Source of the DNA: Morganella morganii | Lineage (GTDB): Bacteria > Pseudomonadota > Gammaproteobacteria > Enterobacterales > Enterobacteriaceae | Length of the DNA: 64,000 bases | Reading direction: 5' to 3' | Assembly: GCF_019242955.1 (NCBI RefSeq) | Contig: NZ_CP066129.1 | Span: forward strand, 1 to 64,000 | In this document: in pieces, positions 12,168 to 21,688 of the stretch | Numbering within the stretch: position 1 is the first letter of the stretch | How the letters are laid out: each line of letters opens with the position of its first letter | Made by a program: the position numbers and the translations under genes | Notes under the pieces: model-generated | The model's database searches: none | Told to the model about the DNA's origin: nothing | What the model saw: only the letters and a program-made list of their open reading frames with translations

Positions 12168-12197
12168 ATATTAGCTTATAAAACACACAACACTCAA
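12168..12197 (-). promoter_or_regulatory. Candidate gadB promoter
   Basis: On the minus strand, TTGAGT (12192-12197) and TAATAT (12168-12173) are separated by 18 bases, about 130 bases before gadB. This is a consensus-type guess. The AT-rich surroundings offer other -10-like sequences and no start site is known. Confidence 0.35.
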
Positions 12198-12326
12198 ATC
12201 CATAAAACAGGTCAGAAATTATAATTTCTTATATGATTCATTTTTTATTATGATAAATCCAAATAAATCACCCTGATAAAAAACACCACAAACACAGAAG
12301 AAATATTTATTTGTTTTGTTACTGTT

Positions 12327-12354
12327 TTGTGAAACACAGACGTGTATATATAAG
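12327..12354 (+). promoter_or_regulatory. Candidate promoter divergent from gadB
   Basis: TTGTGA (12327-12332) and TATAAG (12349-12354) are spaced by 16 bases on the plus strand. A ribosome-site-like GGAAGAAG and an ATG follow about 30 bases later. Confidence 0.35.
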
Positions 12355-12385
12355 AACTGAACAGGATAAAATTAACGGAAGAAGA

Positions 12386-12487
12386 ATGAATGACAGGAAA
12401 AACCGGGCAGTGCGGAGGATCATAAATCAGTGTCTTTTTTTCTTACCCGAATCAAGCCATTTTTACATGACCGGAAACCACAGATAA
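12386..12487 (+). CDS. Possible 33-residue small protein divergent from gadB
   Basis: A short ORF starts at ATG 12386 after GGAAGAAG. The product is basic at its N-terminus (MNDRKNRAVRRIINQ), then hydrophobic, and ends in TGNHR. It has no family I recognise. Support comes only from the ribosome-site spacing and the promoter-like pair upstream. It could instead be part of a regulatory RNA, or chance. Confidence 0.25.
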   Translation: MNDRKNRAVRRIINQCLFFLPESSHFYMTGNHR

Positions 12488-12684
12488 AAAATCAGGAAAG
12501 ATACAGATACAGCGGGACATTTAAAACATACCGCTAAATATAAACGCTAAGTCAGGCGGTTTCACTGATGACCCGAATATTAATTTTAAGAAAAAATAAC
12601 TATCCGTGATAAAGCGGTATCCGGCATATACAACAAATTACGTATACCGTTTTAACAATAAAATAAAAAAGGATCCGGAGCGGA

Positions 12685-12894
12685 ATGTTACCGGATTATT
12701 TTATGCAAATAACAAACAATAAACCCGGATACACCACGAATCCCGGCAATATAGACCTGATGTATATTTTACGGTCACAGGAAACACCGGCATCCCTCTG
12801 TTTAACCGGTTCAGACCGTCAGAAGATACTGATACTGATAAAAAACCAAAACACAAACAAAAAAAATGACTCATGTGGAAAAATCAGCACATGA
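12685..12894 (+). CDS. Doubtful 69-residue ORF
   Basis: An ATG preceded by GGAG at good spacing opens a 69-codon frame rich in Asn, Lys and Thr. Its 3' end runs through the asd terminator hairpin on the other strand, which argues against a real gene. No motif or family is recognised. Confidence 0.15.
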   Translation: MLPDYFMQITNNKPGYTTNPGNIDLMYILRSQETPASLCLTGSDRQKILILIKNQNTNKKNDSCGKIST

Positions 12895-12897
12895 GTC
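12857..12897 (-). terminator. Rho-independent terminator of asd
   Basis: On the minus strand, GACTCATGTG and CACATGAGTC form a ten-base perfect stem with a ten-base loop, followed by a run of eight T after one A. It lies 32 bases after the asd stop. Confidence 0.92.
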
Positions 12898-12928
12898 CAT
12901 TATTTTACATCTAACTAAAATATTATCG

Positions 12929-14038
12929 TTATTTCAATAAAATATTCAGCATTCTGCGTAATGGCTCTGCGGCTCCCCACAGAAGCTGATCACCCACAGT
13001 AAATGCCGAGATATAATCCGGCCCCATATTCAGTTTACGGATGCGCCCTACCGGCGTTTTCAGAGTGCCGGTAACCGCCGCCGGCGTCAGCTCACGCACG
13101 GAGATATCACGATCATTCGGTACAACCCGTACCCACTCGTTATGGGCAGCCAGTAAAGACTCAATCTCTGCAACCGGCAGATCTTTTTTCAGTTTCAGGG
13201 TGAATGCCTGGCTGTGGCAGCGCAGTGCCCCGATACGGACGCACAAACCGTCCACCGGGATAATATTCTGACCGCGTGACAGGATTTTGTTGGTTTCCGC
13301 CTGACCTTTCCACTCTTCACGACTCTGGCCGTTATCCAGCTGCTTATCAATCCACGGGATCAGGCTTCCGGCCAGCGGTACGCCGAACTGTTCCGCCGGT
13401 AATGCACCGCTGCGGGTAAATTCAGTCACTTTGCGTTCAATATCCAGGATTGCGGAAGCCGGGTCCTGCAACTCTTTCACCACATGCGCATTCAGTGCAC
13501 CCATCTGTACCAGCAGCTCGCGCATATGACGGGCACCGGCACCGGATGCAGCCTGGTAGGTTGCCACAGAAGCCCACTCCACCAGATCCGCCTCAAACAA
13601 ACCACCCAGAGACATCAGCATCAGACTGACTGTACAGTTACCGCCGACAAATGTTTTAATGCCGCGGTTCAGTCCCTCTTCTATATGCTTACCGTTAACC
13701 GGGTCGAGAATAATAATAGCGTCATCATTCATCCGCAGAGCCGATGCCGCATCAATCCAGTAACCGTCCCAGCCGCTCTCACGCAGCTTAGGATAGACAT
13801 CATTGGTGTAATCACCGCCCTGGCAGCTGATAATAATATCCAGTGCACGCAATGCATCAATATCAAAGGCGTCCTGTAACGTACTGCGGTGTCCGCCGAA
13901 TGACGGCGCTTCCCCGCCGCTCTGCGAGGTTGAGAAAAACACCGGACGGATACCGTCAAAATCCCGCTCTTCTGTCATGCGCTGCATCAGCACAGACCCC
14001 ACCATCCCGCGCCAGCCGACAAATCCCACATTTTTCAT
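12929..14038 (-). CDS. asd: Aspartate-semialdehyde dehydrogenase
   Basis: NADPH-dependent reduction of aspartyl phosphate to aspartate semialdehyde, the branch point to lysine, diaminopimelate, threonine and methionine. From ATG 14038 it has 369 residues (E. coli 367). The N-terminal nucleotide loop [15 protein letters not shown] and the catalytic Cys135 in [16 protein letters not shown] are clear, as are [20 protein letters not shown] and [17 protein letters not shown] is the ribosome site; an upstream in-frame ATG at 14062 would put this site inside the gene. It is a single-gene unit, divergent from nagK, and not near dnaA in E. coli. Confidence 0.98.
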   Translation of the reverse strand: MKNVGFVGWRGMVGSVLMQRMTEERDFDGIRPVFFSTSQSGGEAPSFGGHRSTLQDAFDIDALRALDIIISCQGGDYTNDVYPKLRESGWDGYWIDAASALRMNDDAIIILDPVNGKHIEEGLNRGIKTFVGGNCTVSLMLMSLGGLFEADLVEWASVATYQAASGAGARHMRELLVQMGALNAHVVKELQDPASAILDIERKVTEFTRSGALPAEQFGVPLAGSLIPWIDKQLDNGQSREEWKGQAETNKILSRGQNIIPVDGLCVRIGALRCHSQAFTLKLKKDLPVAEIESLLAAHNEWVRVVPNDRDISVRELTPAAVTGTLKTPVGRIRKLNMGPDYISAFTVGDQLLWGAAEPLRRMLNILLK

Positions 14039-14241
14039 CGTGATGTTTCCTTTTATTCTCATCTGAACTGCGTTTGCAATACTCTTAACCTGACAAAATA
14101 TGAATAACGGTGCAAGTGAATTTATTGATGATCCCCCGCTGTTCAGAAGCCGGACTTATATCAGGCTGCGGGTTCTCATCCGGCCTCCGGTGCTTTATGC
14201 TGGAGATAACACCACAGTGATCAGAACAGGGCGGAATCATC

Positions 14242-15153
14242 ATGTATTACGGTTTTGATATGGGCGGGACAAAAATTGAGCTTGCCGTTTTTAATGAAGC
14301 ACTGGAGCCGGTCTGGCAAAAACGCATCGCGACCCCCAAAGAGAGCTATGCCGCGCTGCTTGAAGCATTCCGGCAACTGACAGAACAGGCGGATACCGAA
14401 CTTGGCTGTAAAGGAAAAATCGGTATCGGTGTTCCGGGTATTGTGAATCATGAAAAAGGAACCGTATTTACCACCAATGTGCCCGCCGCGCAGTATCAGC
14501 CTCTGCGCCATGACCTGGAAACGATACTGCAGCGTCCGGTAAAAATTGAAAATGACGCCAACTGTTTTGCTCTCTCCGAAGCCTGGGACCCGGCATTCCG
14601 CCACTATCCGACAGTACTGGGACTGATCCTCGGTACCGGTGTCGGCGGCGGCTTTGTGATTAACGGCACGGTGTTGCCGGGGAAAAACGGGATTGCCGGA
14701 GAGATCGGTCATATTAATATGACCCTGGAAGGTGACAAACTTCTCGGGCATCAGGTTCCGGAGACTCTCTGCGGCTGCGGAAAAACCGGTTGCTTTGAAA
14801 CCTATCTTTCCGGCCCGGGATTTGAGCGGATTTTTACGGCATTTTACGGTGAAAAACTCAGTGCGGTTGATATTATCACCCGTTACTACAACAGTGATCA
14901 TCATGCAAAACTGCACGTTGAACGCTATATGTCACTGCTCGCGCACTATCTGGGGAATGTACTGAGTGTTTTTGATCCTGATTTACTCGTGATCGGCGGT
15001 GGATTATCACAATTCGAGGAAATTTACCGCCTGCTGCCGGAATACCTGCCGCAGTACCTCTACGGTGTTGCCTCACTGCCCGGCATTCATAAGGCCCGTT
15101 ACGGGGATTCCGGCGGTGCCAGAGGAGCAGCCTGTCTGAATTTTTCCGGCTGA
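14242..15153 (+). CDS. nagK: N-acetyl-D-glucosamine kinase
   Basis: ROK-family sugar kinase that phosphorylates N-acetylglucosamine recovered from cell-wall turnover. Its 303 residues equal E. coli NagK and the sequence aligns throughout (MYYGFDMGGTKIELAVF, ENDANCFALSEAWD, GLILGTGVGGG). The zinc site CGCGKTGC and the ROK signature GEIGHINM are present. It stands alone, divergent from asd; no partner cell-wall recycling gene adjoins it. Confidence 0.93.
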   Translation: MYYGFDMGGTKIELAVFNEALEPVWQKRIATPKESYAALLEAFRQLTEQADTELGCKGKIGIGVPGIVNHEKGTVFTTNVPAAQYQPLRHDLETILQRPVKIENDANCFALSEAWDPAFRHYPTVLGLILGTGVGGGFVINGTVLPGKNGIAGEIGHINMTLEGDKLLGHQVPETLCGCGKTGCFETYLSGPGFERIFTAFYGEKLSAVDIITRYYNSDHHAKLHVERYMSLLAHYLGNVLSVFDPDLLVIGGGLSQFEEIYRLLPEYLPQYLYGVASLPGIHKARYGDSGGARGAACLNFSG

Positions 15154-15160
15154 CCGGCAT

Positions 15161-15194
15161 ATATTTACCGCCTGCGGATACAGGCGGTAAATAT
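15161..15194 (+). terminator. Stem-loop after nagK
   Basis: A 14-base perfect stem (ATATTTACCGCCTG with CAGGCGGTAAATAT) and a six-base loop start eight bases after the nagK stop. The 3' arm is A-rich and no T run follows, so it is a probable terminator or 3'-end stabiliser rather than a textbook terminator. Confidence 0.5.
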
Positions 15195-15384
15195 TAAAAA
15201 TAATATAGGCTAACTCTTATCTTATTTATCCCGGAAAAAGGTTAGATTATCTGTATTAAAAGCCGGCTGAATCTGCAACGTACCGTATTTATACATAGAA
15301 TATCATTCTGTTTTCTCTGTATTATATCAGTCCGTGTTAAATTACGTATTCTTGTGATTATTATATATCATAGGTGAGTGGATA

Positions 15385-16419
15385 ATGAATTTCATCAATC
15401 ATACTATTTTTCCGGCACTGAATTATGACTGTTATAACCCGCATCATGATAAATTTCATGTTGTTGCATCACGTATCACTTATGATATCCGGATAAATAC
15501 CCGTAATGGTCAGAGTCAGCTTATTATTTCTCCTGAACAGTCCCCGCTGAATTATACAGATATCAGCTACAGTGAAATGATTGATGCCAGCATTGAATAT
15601 GAAAATGATTTGGCACCCTATAAACCAAAAACGGATATTGTCATTAACGCCACTGCGTTTGTACCGGAAAATAATCCGGTTCCGGTTTTTGATGTGGGGA
15701 TTCAGATAGGAAAATATCAGAAAGCCCTGCGTATATTCGGTACCCGTAACTGGGTAAAAGAGGGCAATGAATGGTTTCTGACAGAGCCTGAGCCCATCAG
15801 TTATCTTAATATCCGCTATGAGCATGCCTCCGGTGGTACATACAATGCCGGTGATACTGTTTTTACTTCTCCGGCAAATCCGATTGGTATGGGCTGGTAT
15901 CCGGCAGAATTTCTGGCGGGGAGTGATAAAACACAGTTACCGGCGCATCAGATAGAATCCCCGGATATCCCGGCACAGCATATCAGTCAGATACTCCGGC
16001 CGGACGGTTTCGGCTTTTTTGGCCGGACCTGGCAGGGGCGTGCGGAATATGCCGGCGATTACCATCAGAACCCGCCGTCACAGATGCCGGATAATATCAA
16101 TTACTGGTGTGGCGCACACCCGACGCTGCAGATCCCCCATCTTAAAGCCGGTAATAAACTCCCGCTGAAACTGTTTGGTCTGGTATCCGCAACCGAGATT
16201 GAGCGCCAGCATGTCCTGTTTTATGTTCCGGTGGAAAATCTGTTTGTTTTTATCGGCTCCGGCCTCGGGTTTTCTATCCCGAAAAATTTACAGCTCGACA
16301 CCATTGTTGTGGATATGAATCTGAGAAAAGTGTTCTGCACCTACCGTATTGCCCTGCCGGACTCTCTGAACATTACAGAGGTAACGCTGCGCTACATTCC
16401 GGATCATCCGGCCAGATGA
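15385..16419 (+). CDS. DUF2169-domain protein, type VI secretion adaptor-like
   Basis: DUF2169 proteins are usually encoded beside type VI secretion effector, VgrG or PAAR genes and are thought to help load effectors. The 344 residues start MNFINHTIFPALNYDCYNPHHDKFHVVASR, a typical DUF2169 opening, and carry ENDLAPYKPKTDIVINATAF and a G(T)RNW block. There is no signal peptide or membrane segment, so a cytosolic role is likely. No VgrG, PAAR, Hcp or effector gene lies nearby, so this is an orphan copy. Codon use is more AT-rich than that of the neighbours and it follows a 230-base AT-rich gap, which suggests transfer. Confidence 0.75.
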   Translation: MNFINHTIFPALNYDCYNPHHDKFHVVASRITYDIRINTRNGQSQLIISPEQSPLNYTDISYSEMIDASIEYENDLAPYKPKTDIVINATAFVPENNPVPVFDVGIQIGKYQKALRIFGTRNWVKEGNEWFLTEPEPISYLNIRYEHASGGTYNAGDTVFTSPANPIGMGWYPAEFLAGSDKTQLPAHQIESPDIPAQHISQILRPDGFGFFGRTWQGRAEYAGDYHQNPPSQMPDNINYWCGAHPTLQIPHLKAGNKLPLKLFGLVSATEIERQHVLFYVPVENLFVFIGSGLGFSIPKNLQLDTIVVDMNLRKVFCTYRIALPDSLNITEVTLRYIPDHPAR

Positions 16420-16783
16420 CCGGTACACATTGCACGTAAAAAGCGGCGCTATTGTCTCCGCCAAAAATTACGGTTAAGTAATGATTTTACATTTCCGAAA
16501 CTGAGATTTATTTATATTAAAATAACCTATCAGATATAAACAACAAATAACATAAAACATGTTGTCACATCAATAAAAAAGAATACCAGCAATATTGATG
16601 CAACAATTAAGTATCTCTTAAATTATTTCATTTCAATGACAAAAAATAATTTTTAAAAAAAAGTCATATATTTCCCGGTCATTTGAGAATATATTACCGC
16701 AAAAATAAAATAACCTATTCCGTGCTGTCTTCTTACAGTGCGGAGGACTCTTTTTAATTGTTTCACATTATCCCGGGGTTATC
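16420..16783. other. AT-rich intergenic region before the Aer-type receptor
   Basis: This 364-base stretch has no supported gene. A 12-base direct repeat, AAAATAACCTAT, occurs at 16519-16530 and again at 16707-16718. No clear sigma-28 promoter of the motility regulon was found. The receptor ribosome site is CGGGG just before 16784. Confidence 0.6.
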
Positions 16784-18325
16784 ATGAAAAACAACATGCC
16801 TGTCACACAGCATGAGTATTCGCTTAACGATAATGCAATATTAATGTCAACCACTGACACTCAAAGCCATATAACCTATGCAAACTCTGCATTTATTACA
16901 GCAAGCGGATTTGAGGAAGGGCAGCTAACCGGACAACCTCATAATATTATCCGTCATCCGGATATGCCACCGGCTGCCTTTGCTGATATGTGGTATACCC
17001 TGCAACAGGGTGACAGCTGGACAGGTATTATCAAGAACCGCTGTCGTAACGGCGACCATTACTGGGTAAGAGCAAATGTCACCCCGGTATGGCACGATAA
17101 AAAATTAACCGGCTATATTTCTGTCCGTACAGTACCATCCCGCGATGAAATAAAAAAAAGCGCATCACTTTACAGCCGGTTAAAGAATAATAAACTAAAC
17201 GGATACCGTCTTTTTAAAGGCGTTATTATCCGCAAAGGCAAACTGGCATTTTTATCATTAATGAAATGGCTGCCGGTCGGAAAGCGGATCAATTATTCCT
17301 TATTAAGTGTCATGTTATTAACGCTGGCTCTGTTATTTTCACCGTTAAATCCGTTTATTCAGGCGGGTGGCGTAGTGACTCTGTTTATTCTGTTATCGCT
17401 TTATCTTCAGTCACACGTTTCTCTGCCGGTTAAATTACTTCTGTCACAGATGAAAAAAGTCGTTTCCGGCCGTAAACCGGCCCCGGTACACATGGACAGA
17501 GTGGATGAAATCGGCCTGCTGATGCGCATGGTGAATCAGTCAGGGCTTAACCTGAATTCGCTGGTGGATGACGTCAGCACCCAGGTTGCCGGGATCAAAG
17601 CTATCAATCAGCGGGTTTCACAGGAAACGACTGCGCTGCATACCCGTTCAGAAGAAGCATCCGCCCATTTGCAGCAAACTGCCGTTGCTATTGAGGAGAT
17701 CAGCAGTGCGGTGCAGCAGACGGCCGAAAGTGTCTATCTGACTATGAATATCGCCGGTAATGCGAGTAACAGTGCGACACAAAGCAACGAAACCATGCAG
17801 AAAACGATCGATATGATGCATACCATTTCTGCAGACAATAATCATATTGTCGATATCATCGGTGTGATTGACCGTATTGCTTTTCAGACCAATATTCTGG
17901 CTCTGAATGCCTCGGTGGAAGCCGCCCGTGCCGGAGATGCCGGACGGGGATTTTCTGTGGTGGCTGCAGAGGTACGCAACCTCGCACTGCATTCCGCCTC
18001 TGCCGCCAAAGAGATAAAAACCCTGATTGAGAAAAATGCGGCCAATGTCCGTACAGGTGTGACAATCGCAGAGCAGACTGAAACCCAGCTCGGGGAAATG
18101 GTCACCGATGTGCTGAAAATGTCATCCATGATCAATGAAATCGGCCTTGCCACCAAAGAACAGACTCAGGCGCTGGAGCTTATCAATGAATCTGTCGCCC
18201 GTATCGGCACCATGACCGGCAACAATACTGAAATGGTCAATAATGTTACCGGCGCCACCTCTGAACTGACGCGGCGGGCCTCACGGCTGCAGCAGGCAAT
18301 ACAGGTCTTCGGTAATCATGCCTGA
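16784..18325 (+). CDS. aer: Aer-type PAS energy-taxis receptor
   Basis: Signals redox or oxygen changes to the CheA/CheW pathway. It has 513 residues. An N-terminal PAS domain (about 20-120; MSTTDTQSHITYANSAF, QPHNIIRHPDMPPAAFADMW, NGDHYWVRANVTPV) matches E. coli Aer, which binds FAD. A membrane anchor lies at about 165-210, then a HAMP-like stretch and a methyl-accepting signalling domain with the hairpin tip [20 protein letters not shown]. The tip has Ser for the usual Ala and the motif GDAGRGFSVVAAEVR. There is no CheR-docking pentapeptide, as in Aer. Its last ten bases overlap the end of the opposite-strand receptor gene. Confidence 0.88.
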   Translation: MKNNMPVTQHEYSLNDNAILMSTTDTQSHITYANSAFITASGFEEGQLTGQPHNIIRHPDMPPAAFADMWYTLQQGDSWTGIIKNRCRNGDHYWVRANVTPVWHDKKLTGYISVRTVPSRDEIKKSASLYSRLKNNKLNGYRLFKGVIIRKGKLAFLSLMKWLPVGKRINYSLLSVMLLTLALLFSPLNPFIQAGGVVTLFILLSLYLQSHVSLPVKLLLSQMKKVVSGRKPAPVHMDRVDEIGLLMRMVNQSGLNLNSLVDDVSTQVAGIKAINQRVSQETTALHTRSEEASAHLQQTAVAIEEISSAVQQTAESVYLTMNIAGNASNSATQSNETMQKTIDMMHTISADNNHIVDIIGVIDRIAFQTNILALNASVEAARAGDAGRGFSVVAAEVRNLALHSASAAKEIKTLIEKNAANVRTGVTIAEQTETQLGEMVTDVLKMSSMINEIGLATKEQTQALELINESVARIGTMTGNNTEMVNNVTGATSELTRRASRLQQAIQVFGNHA

Positions 18326-19476
18326 GCAGATGCGGCAAACCGCGCTGCCCGTTTGCCGGTATTTAATACCGGTTTGCTGTGCGGCTGAGCAGCGGCATGA
18401 TCTGTCAGGCGGAAATCCCGTGTCCGTGACTGTAAATCCGCAACCTGAACCTTAAGTGCATCAGAAGAACCGGCAAGCTCATCGGCGATCATCACACTGC
18501 CCTGAGTTGCCTGTTCCAGCTCGGAAAGGGCCGTTGCTATCTGCTCAATCCCCTGTTGCTGCTGCTGTGTGGAAACAGAGATCTGCGCCATCAGGCCGTT
18601 TACCCGCTCCGCCCCCTCAACAATCTTATTCATATTCACTTCGGCGCGGTGAACAATCTCCTCGCCCTGCTTCACATTATCTGTTGTTAATGAAATCAGT
18701 GATTTAATATTTTTTGCGGATTCCGAACTGCGGTGAGCCAGATTTCTGACTTCACCGGCAACCACAGTAAACCCTCTGCCGTGCTCACCGGCACGGGCCG
18801 CTTCTACTGCCGCATTCAGGGCCAGAATATTGGTCTGGAAGGCAATGGAATCAATAAGGGTGATGATTTCAGTCATCTTATTGGTGCACTCATTAATAGA
18901 ATGCATATTGGTGGCAACTTCCTCCATCAGCTTGCCGCCATGTCCTGCAAACAGGGTTGCTTCCTGCGCGTGCTCACTGATCAGAACGGTATTTTCTGCA
19001 TTGTTTTTTGTTCCGGCGGCAATTTCTTCCATATTGGCTGCCGTTTCCACCAGCATGGCTGATTGCTGCTCTGTCTTGGCGGACAGTTCAAAACTGCGCA
19101 TTGCCAGTTGTTCAGATAACCCGGATGCCGAATCCGATGAGTTGCGGATCTCCCTGACCAGCAGAGAAAGGCTTTCCGCCAGCTGGTTCACCCCCGGGAT
19201 CAGGCGTCCGGGACAGTTATTACCAAATACCGGTATCCGTACTGATAAGTTACCGGCATTGACCTCATCAATACTTTTTTTCACCGCGTTGATAGGCATC
19301 ACCAGATACTTCGTGATGTAAAGCCATGAGCAGACAAACGTAAAAACACTGACAATATTAAGCATCACTAATTTGATCAATGCTGACAGGGGTAACAGAA
19401 ATATAATATTAATTGTAGTGAAATTACAGATAAGAAATACAATAATAACCGTTCTTACACTGATGTTTTTAAGCAT
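18316..19476 (-). CDS. Methyl-accepting chemotaxis protein without a periplasmic sensor
   Basis: Chemoreceptor of 386 residues, well short of the usual 530-650. Two membrane helices (about 8-30 and 32-56) are separated by only a few residues, so there is essentially no periplasmic ligand domain. A HAMP region follows (VMPINAVKKSIDEVNAGNLSVRI), then a full signalling domain with the tip [20 protein letters not shown] and GEHGRGFTVVAGEVRNLA. The C-terminus (FAASAQA) lacks a CheR-docking pentapeptide. It may sense membrane or internal signals, or work with another receptor. It is tail-to-tail with aer and overlaps it by ten bases. Confidence 0.85.
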   Translation of the reverse strand: MLKNISVRTVIIVFLICNFTTINIIFLLPLSALIKLVMLNIVSVFTFVCSWLYITKYLVMPINAVKKSIDEVNAGNLSVRIPVFGNNCPGRLIPGVNQLAESLSLLVREIRNSSDSASGLSEQLAMRSFELSAKTEQQSAMLVETAANMEEIAAGTKNNAENTVLISEHAQEATLFAGHGGKLMEEVATNMHSINECTNKMTEIITLIDSIAFQTNILALNAAVEAARAGEHGRGFTVVAGEVRNLAHRSSESAKNIKSLISLTTDNVKQGEEIVHRAEVNMNKIVEGAERVNGLMAQISVSTQQQQQGIEQIATALSELEQATQGSVMIADELAGSSDALKVQVADLQSRTRDFRLTDHAAAQPHSKPVLNTGKRAARFAASAQA

Positions 19477-19685
19477 AATTCACTCCATAATTTGAATTTT
19501 GCGATATTTTTAGTTAATGAATCTTAATTTACTTTTTGTTTTATCTTTCTATATAATTGATTATTAACAGGGTAAATTCAAATTTTATTACTGATAAGTA
19601 AGTGAACTTAATCACATTTAGTTTACAAATATGATTATTGGTCAAATAATGATGTTGTTTTTCTTAACAATGGAAATACCCGGGT

Positions 19686-19725
19686 AAAAAAAAGCCGGAG
19701 TGCATCACAGCGATGCGCTCCGGGC
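19686..19725 (-). terminator. Rho-independent terminator of glmUS
   Basis: On the minus strand, a GC-rich stem beginning GCCCGGAG and closing CTCCGGC with inner pairs GCATC/GATGC is followed by eight T residues. It lies about 40 bases after the glmS stop. Confidence 0.93.
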
Positions 19726-19764
19726 CTGAATCTTTAATTCTCTGAAACTAAATCAGACTCCGGT

Positions 19765-21594
19765 TTATTCCACCGTCACTGATTTCGCCAGGTTACGCGG
19801 CTGATCCACATCGGTGCCTTTAATTAAGGCGACGTGATAGGAAAGCAGTTGTAACGGGATGGTGTAGAAGATTGGGGCAATAAGCTCTTCCACATACGGC
19901 AGCGGAATAATTTTCATATTTTCGCTGTCACTGAAACCGGCGTCTTTATCCGCGAAGACATACAGCAGACCACCACGGGCACGGACTTCTTCAATATTGG
20001 ATTTCAGTTTTTCCAGCAGTTCGTTGTTCGGTGCCACAATAATAACCGGCATATCCGCATCAATCAGAGCCAGCGGGCCGTGTTTTAATTCACCGGCTGC
20101 ATAGGCTTCTGCGTGGATATACGAAATCTCTTTAAGTTTCAGCGCGCCTTCCACGGCGATCGGGAACTGATCGCCGCGTCCGAGGAACAGTGCGTGGCTC
20201 TTGTCAGAGAAATCTTCCGCCAGTTGCTCGATGACTTTGTCCTGGGACAGCATGCTTTCGATGCGGCTCGGCAGAGCATGCAGCGCAGTCACAATGCTGT
20301 GCTCCAGTTCCTCACCTTTGCCTTTCAGACGACCGAGGTAAGCCACCAGCATCAGCAGAACAGTCAGCTGAGTGGTAAACGCCTTGGTGGAAGCCACACC
20401 TATTTCGGTTCCGGCTTTGGTCATCACAGCAAAATCAGATTCACGTACCAGCGATGAACCGGCAACGTTACAGATAGCCAGGGAAGTCAGATAACCCAAT
20501 TCTTTACCCAGACGCAGCGCAGCCAGGGTATCTGCGGTTTCACCGGATTGTGAAATCGTGATCAGCAGGCTGTTCTTGCGGCAGGCCGGTTTACGGTAAC
20601 GGAATTCAGAAGCGATTTCGACATCACATGGAATACCCGCCAGTGCTTCAAACCAGTAACGGGATACCATCCCGGCGTTGAATGACGTACCACAGGCAAC
20701 AATCTGGATATGCTCGATACCGGACAGCACATCACGGGCTTTTTCACCCAGTTCGCTGAACTCAACCGTTTCATTGCGCAGACGCCCTTCCATCGTGTTT
20801 TTAATGGCCAGCGGCTGCTCATAGATCTCTTTCTGCATATAATGGCGGTAGATACCTTTATCACCGGCATCATACTGAACGTTGGATTCAATCACATCAC
20901 GTTCTGCGGCATCACCATTGCAGTCAAAAATATGCACATGACGGCGGGTGATTTCGACGATATCCCCTTCTTCCAGGTAGATAAAGCGGCGGGTCACCGG
21001 CAGCAGCGCCAGTTGATCAGAGGCGAGGAAGTTTTCACCGACACCCAGACCAACCACCAGCGGACTGCCTGAACGGGCAGCAACCAGCAGTTCCGGTGTG
21101 CGGGAATCCATAATCACCGTACCGTAAGCACCGCGCAGCTGCGGAATAGCACGCTGCACAGCTTCACGCAGTGTACCGCCCTGAGAAAGCTCATGGTTTA
21201 CCAGATGAGCGATAACTTCAGTGTCCGTATCGGAAGTGAACTGATAGCCGCGGCCTTTCAGTATTTCCCGTAATTCACTGTAGTTTTCAATAATACCGTT
21301 ATGAACAACGGCGATAGTCCCGGAAACATGCGGGTGCGCGTTACGTTCCAGCGGTTCGCCATGCGTTGCCCAGCGTGTGTGCGCGATACCGGTGCCGCCG
21401 GAAACCGGCGTTTTTTCTGCTTCTTCCGCCAGCATTTTTACTTTGCCGACTTCACGCAGACGTGTCAGATGTCCTTCGCTGTCCACAACCGCCATACCGG
21501 CAGAGTCATATCCGCGGTATTCCAGACGACGAAGCCCTTCTAACAGAATTTCAGCGATATCACGTTGTGCTACTGCACCAACAATTCCACACAT
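19765..21594 (-). CDS. glmS: Glucosamine-6-phosphate synthase
   Basis: Glutamine:fructose-6-phosphate aminotransferase, first step of the UDP-N-acetylglucosamine pathway. The 609 residues equal E. coli. The N-terminal glutaminase domain starts [12 protein letters not shown] with the catalytic Cys exposed after Met removal. Two SIS isomerase domains follow ([53 protein letters not shown]), and the end is [12 protein letters not shown]. It lies 94 bases after glmU with no terminator between, so a glmUS operon is expected. In E. coli this message is controlled by the small RNA GlmZ; no such RNA gene is in this window. Confidence 0.99.
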   Translation of the reverse strand: MCGIVGAVAQRDIAEILLEGLRRLEYRGYDSAGMAVVDSEGHLTRLREVGKVKMLAEEAEKTPVSGGTGIAHTRWATHGEPLERNAHPHVSGTIAVVHNGIIENYSELREILKGRGYQFTSDTDTEVIAHLVNHELSQGGTLREAVQRAIPQLRGAYGTVIMDSRTPELLVAARSGSPLVVGLGVGENFLASDQLALLPVTRRFIYLEEGDIVEITRRHVHIFDCNGDAAERDVIESNVQYDAGDKGIYRHYMQKEIYEQPLAIKNTMEGRLRNETVEFSELGEKARDVLSGIEHIQIVACGTSFNAGMVSRYWFEALAGIPCDVEIASEFRYRKPACRKNSLLITISQSGETADTLAALRLGKELGYLTSLAICNVAGSSLVRESDFAVMTKAGTEIGVASTKAFTTQLTVLLMLVAYLGRLKGKGEELEHSIVTALHALPSRIESMLSQDKVIEQLAEDFSDKSHALFLGRGDQFPIAVEGALKLKEISYIHAEAYAAGELKHGPLALIDADMPVIIVAPNNELLEKLKSNIEEVRARGGLLYVFADKDAGFSDSENMKIIPLPYVEELIAPIFYTIPLQLLSYHVALIKGTDVDQPRNLAKSVTVE

Positions 21595-21688
21595 AGTTGT
21601 AAATTCCTGATTTAACGATGTCCTGCCTGATTGTTTTTACGGCGTTGCCGTGTCCCCGGGCTGTGTAGATATGGGGTTATTATTGTAT

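Larger units (their letters stand above)
12198..12856. other. AT-rich intergenic region between gadB and asd
   Basis: About 660 bases with no convincing long gene. It holds possible regulatory sequence for gadB, a plus-strand promoter-like pair with a short ORF (12386-12487) and the start of another short ORF at 12685. The strongly A/T-rich composition suits a region bound by nucleoid proteins such as H-NS, but that is inference. Confidence 0.6.

Noticed and set aside
19477-19685. Sigma-28 (flagellar) promoter upstream of the sensorless chemoreceptor
   Set aside because: No TAAA-15-GCCGATAA-like pair was found on the minus strand.
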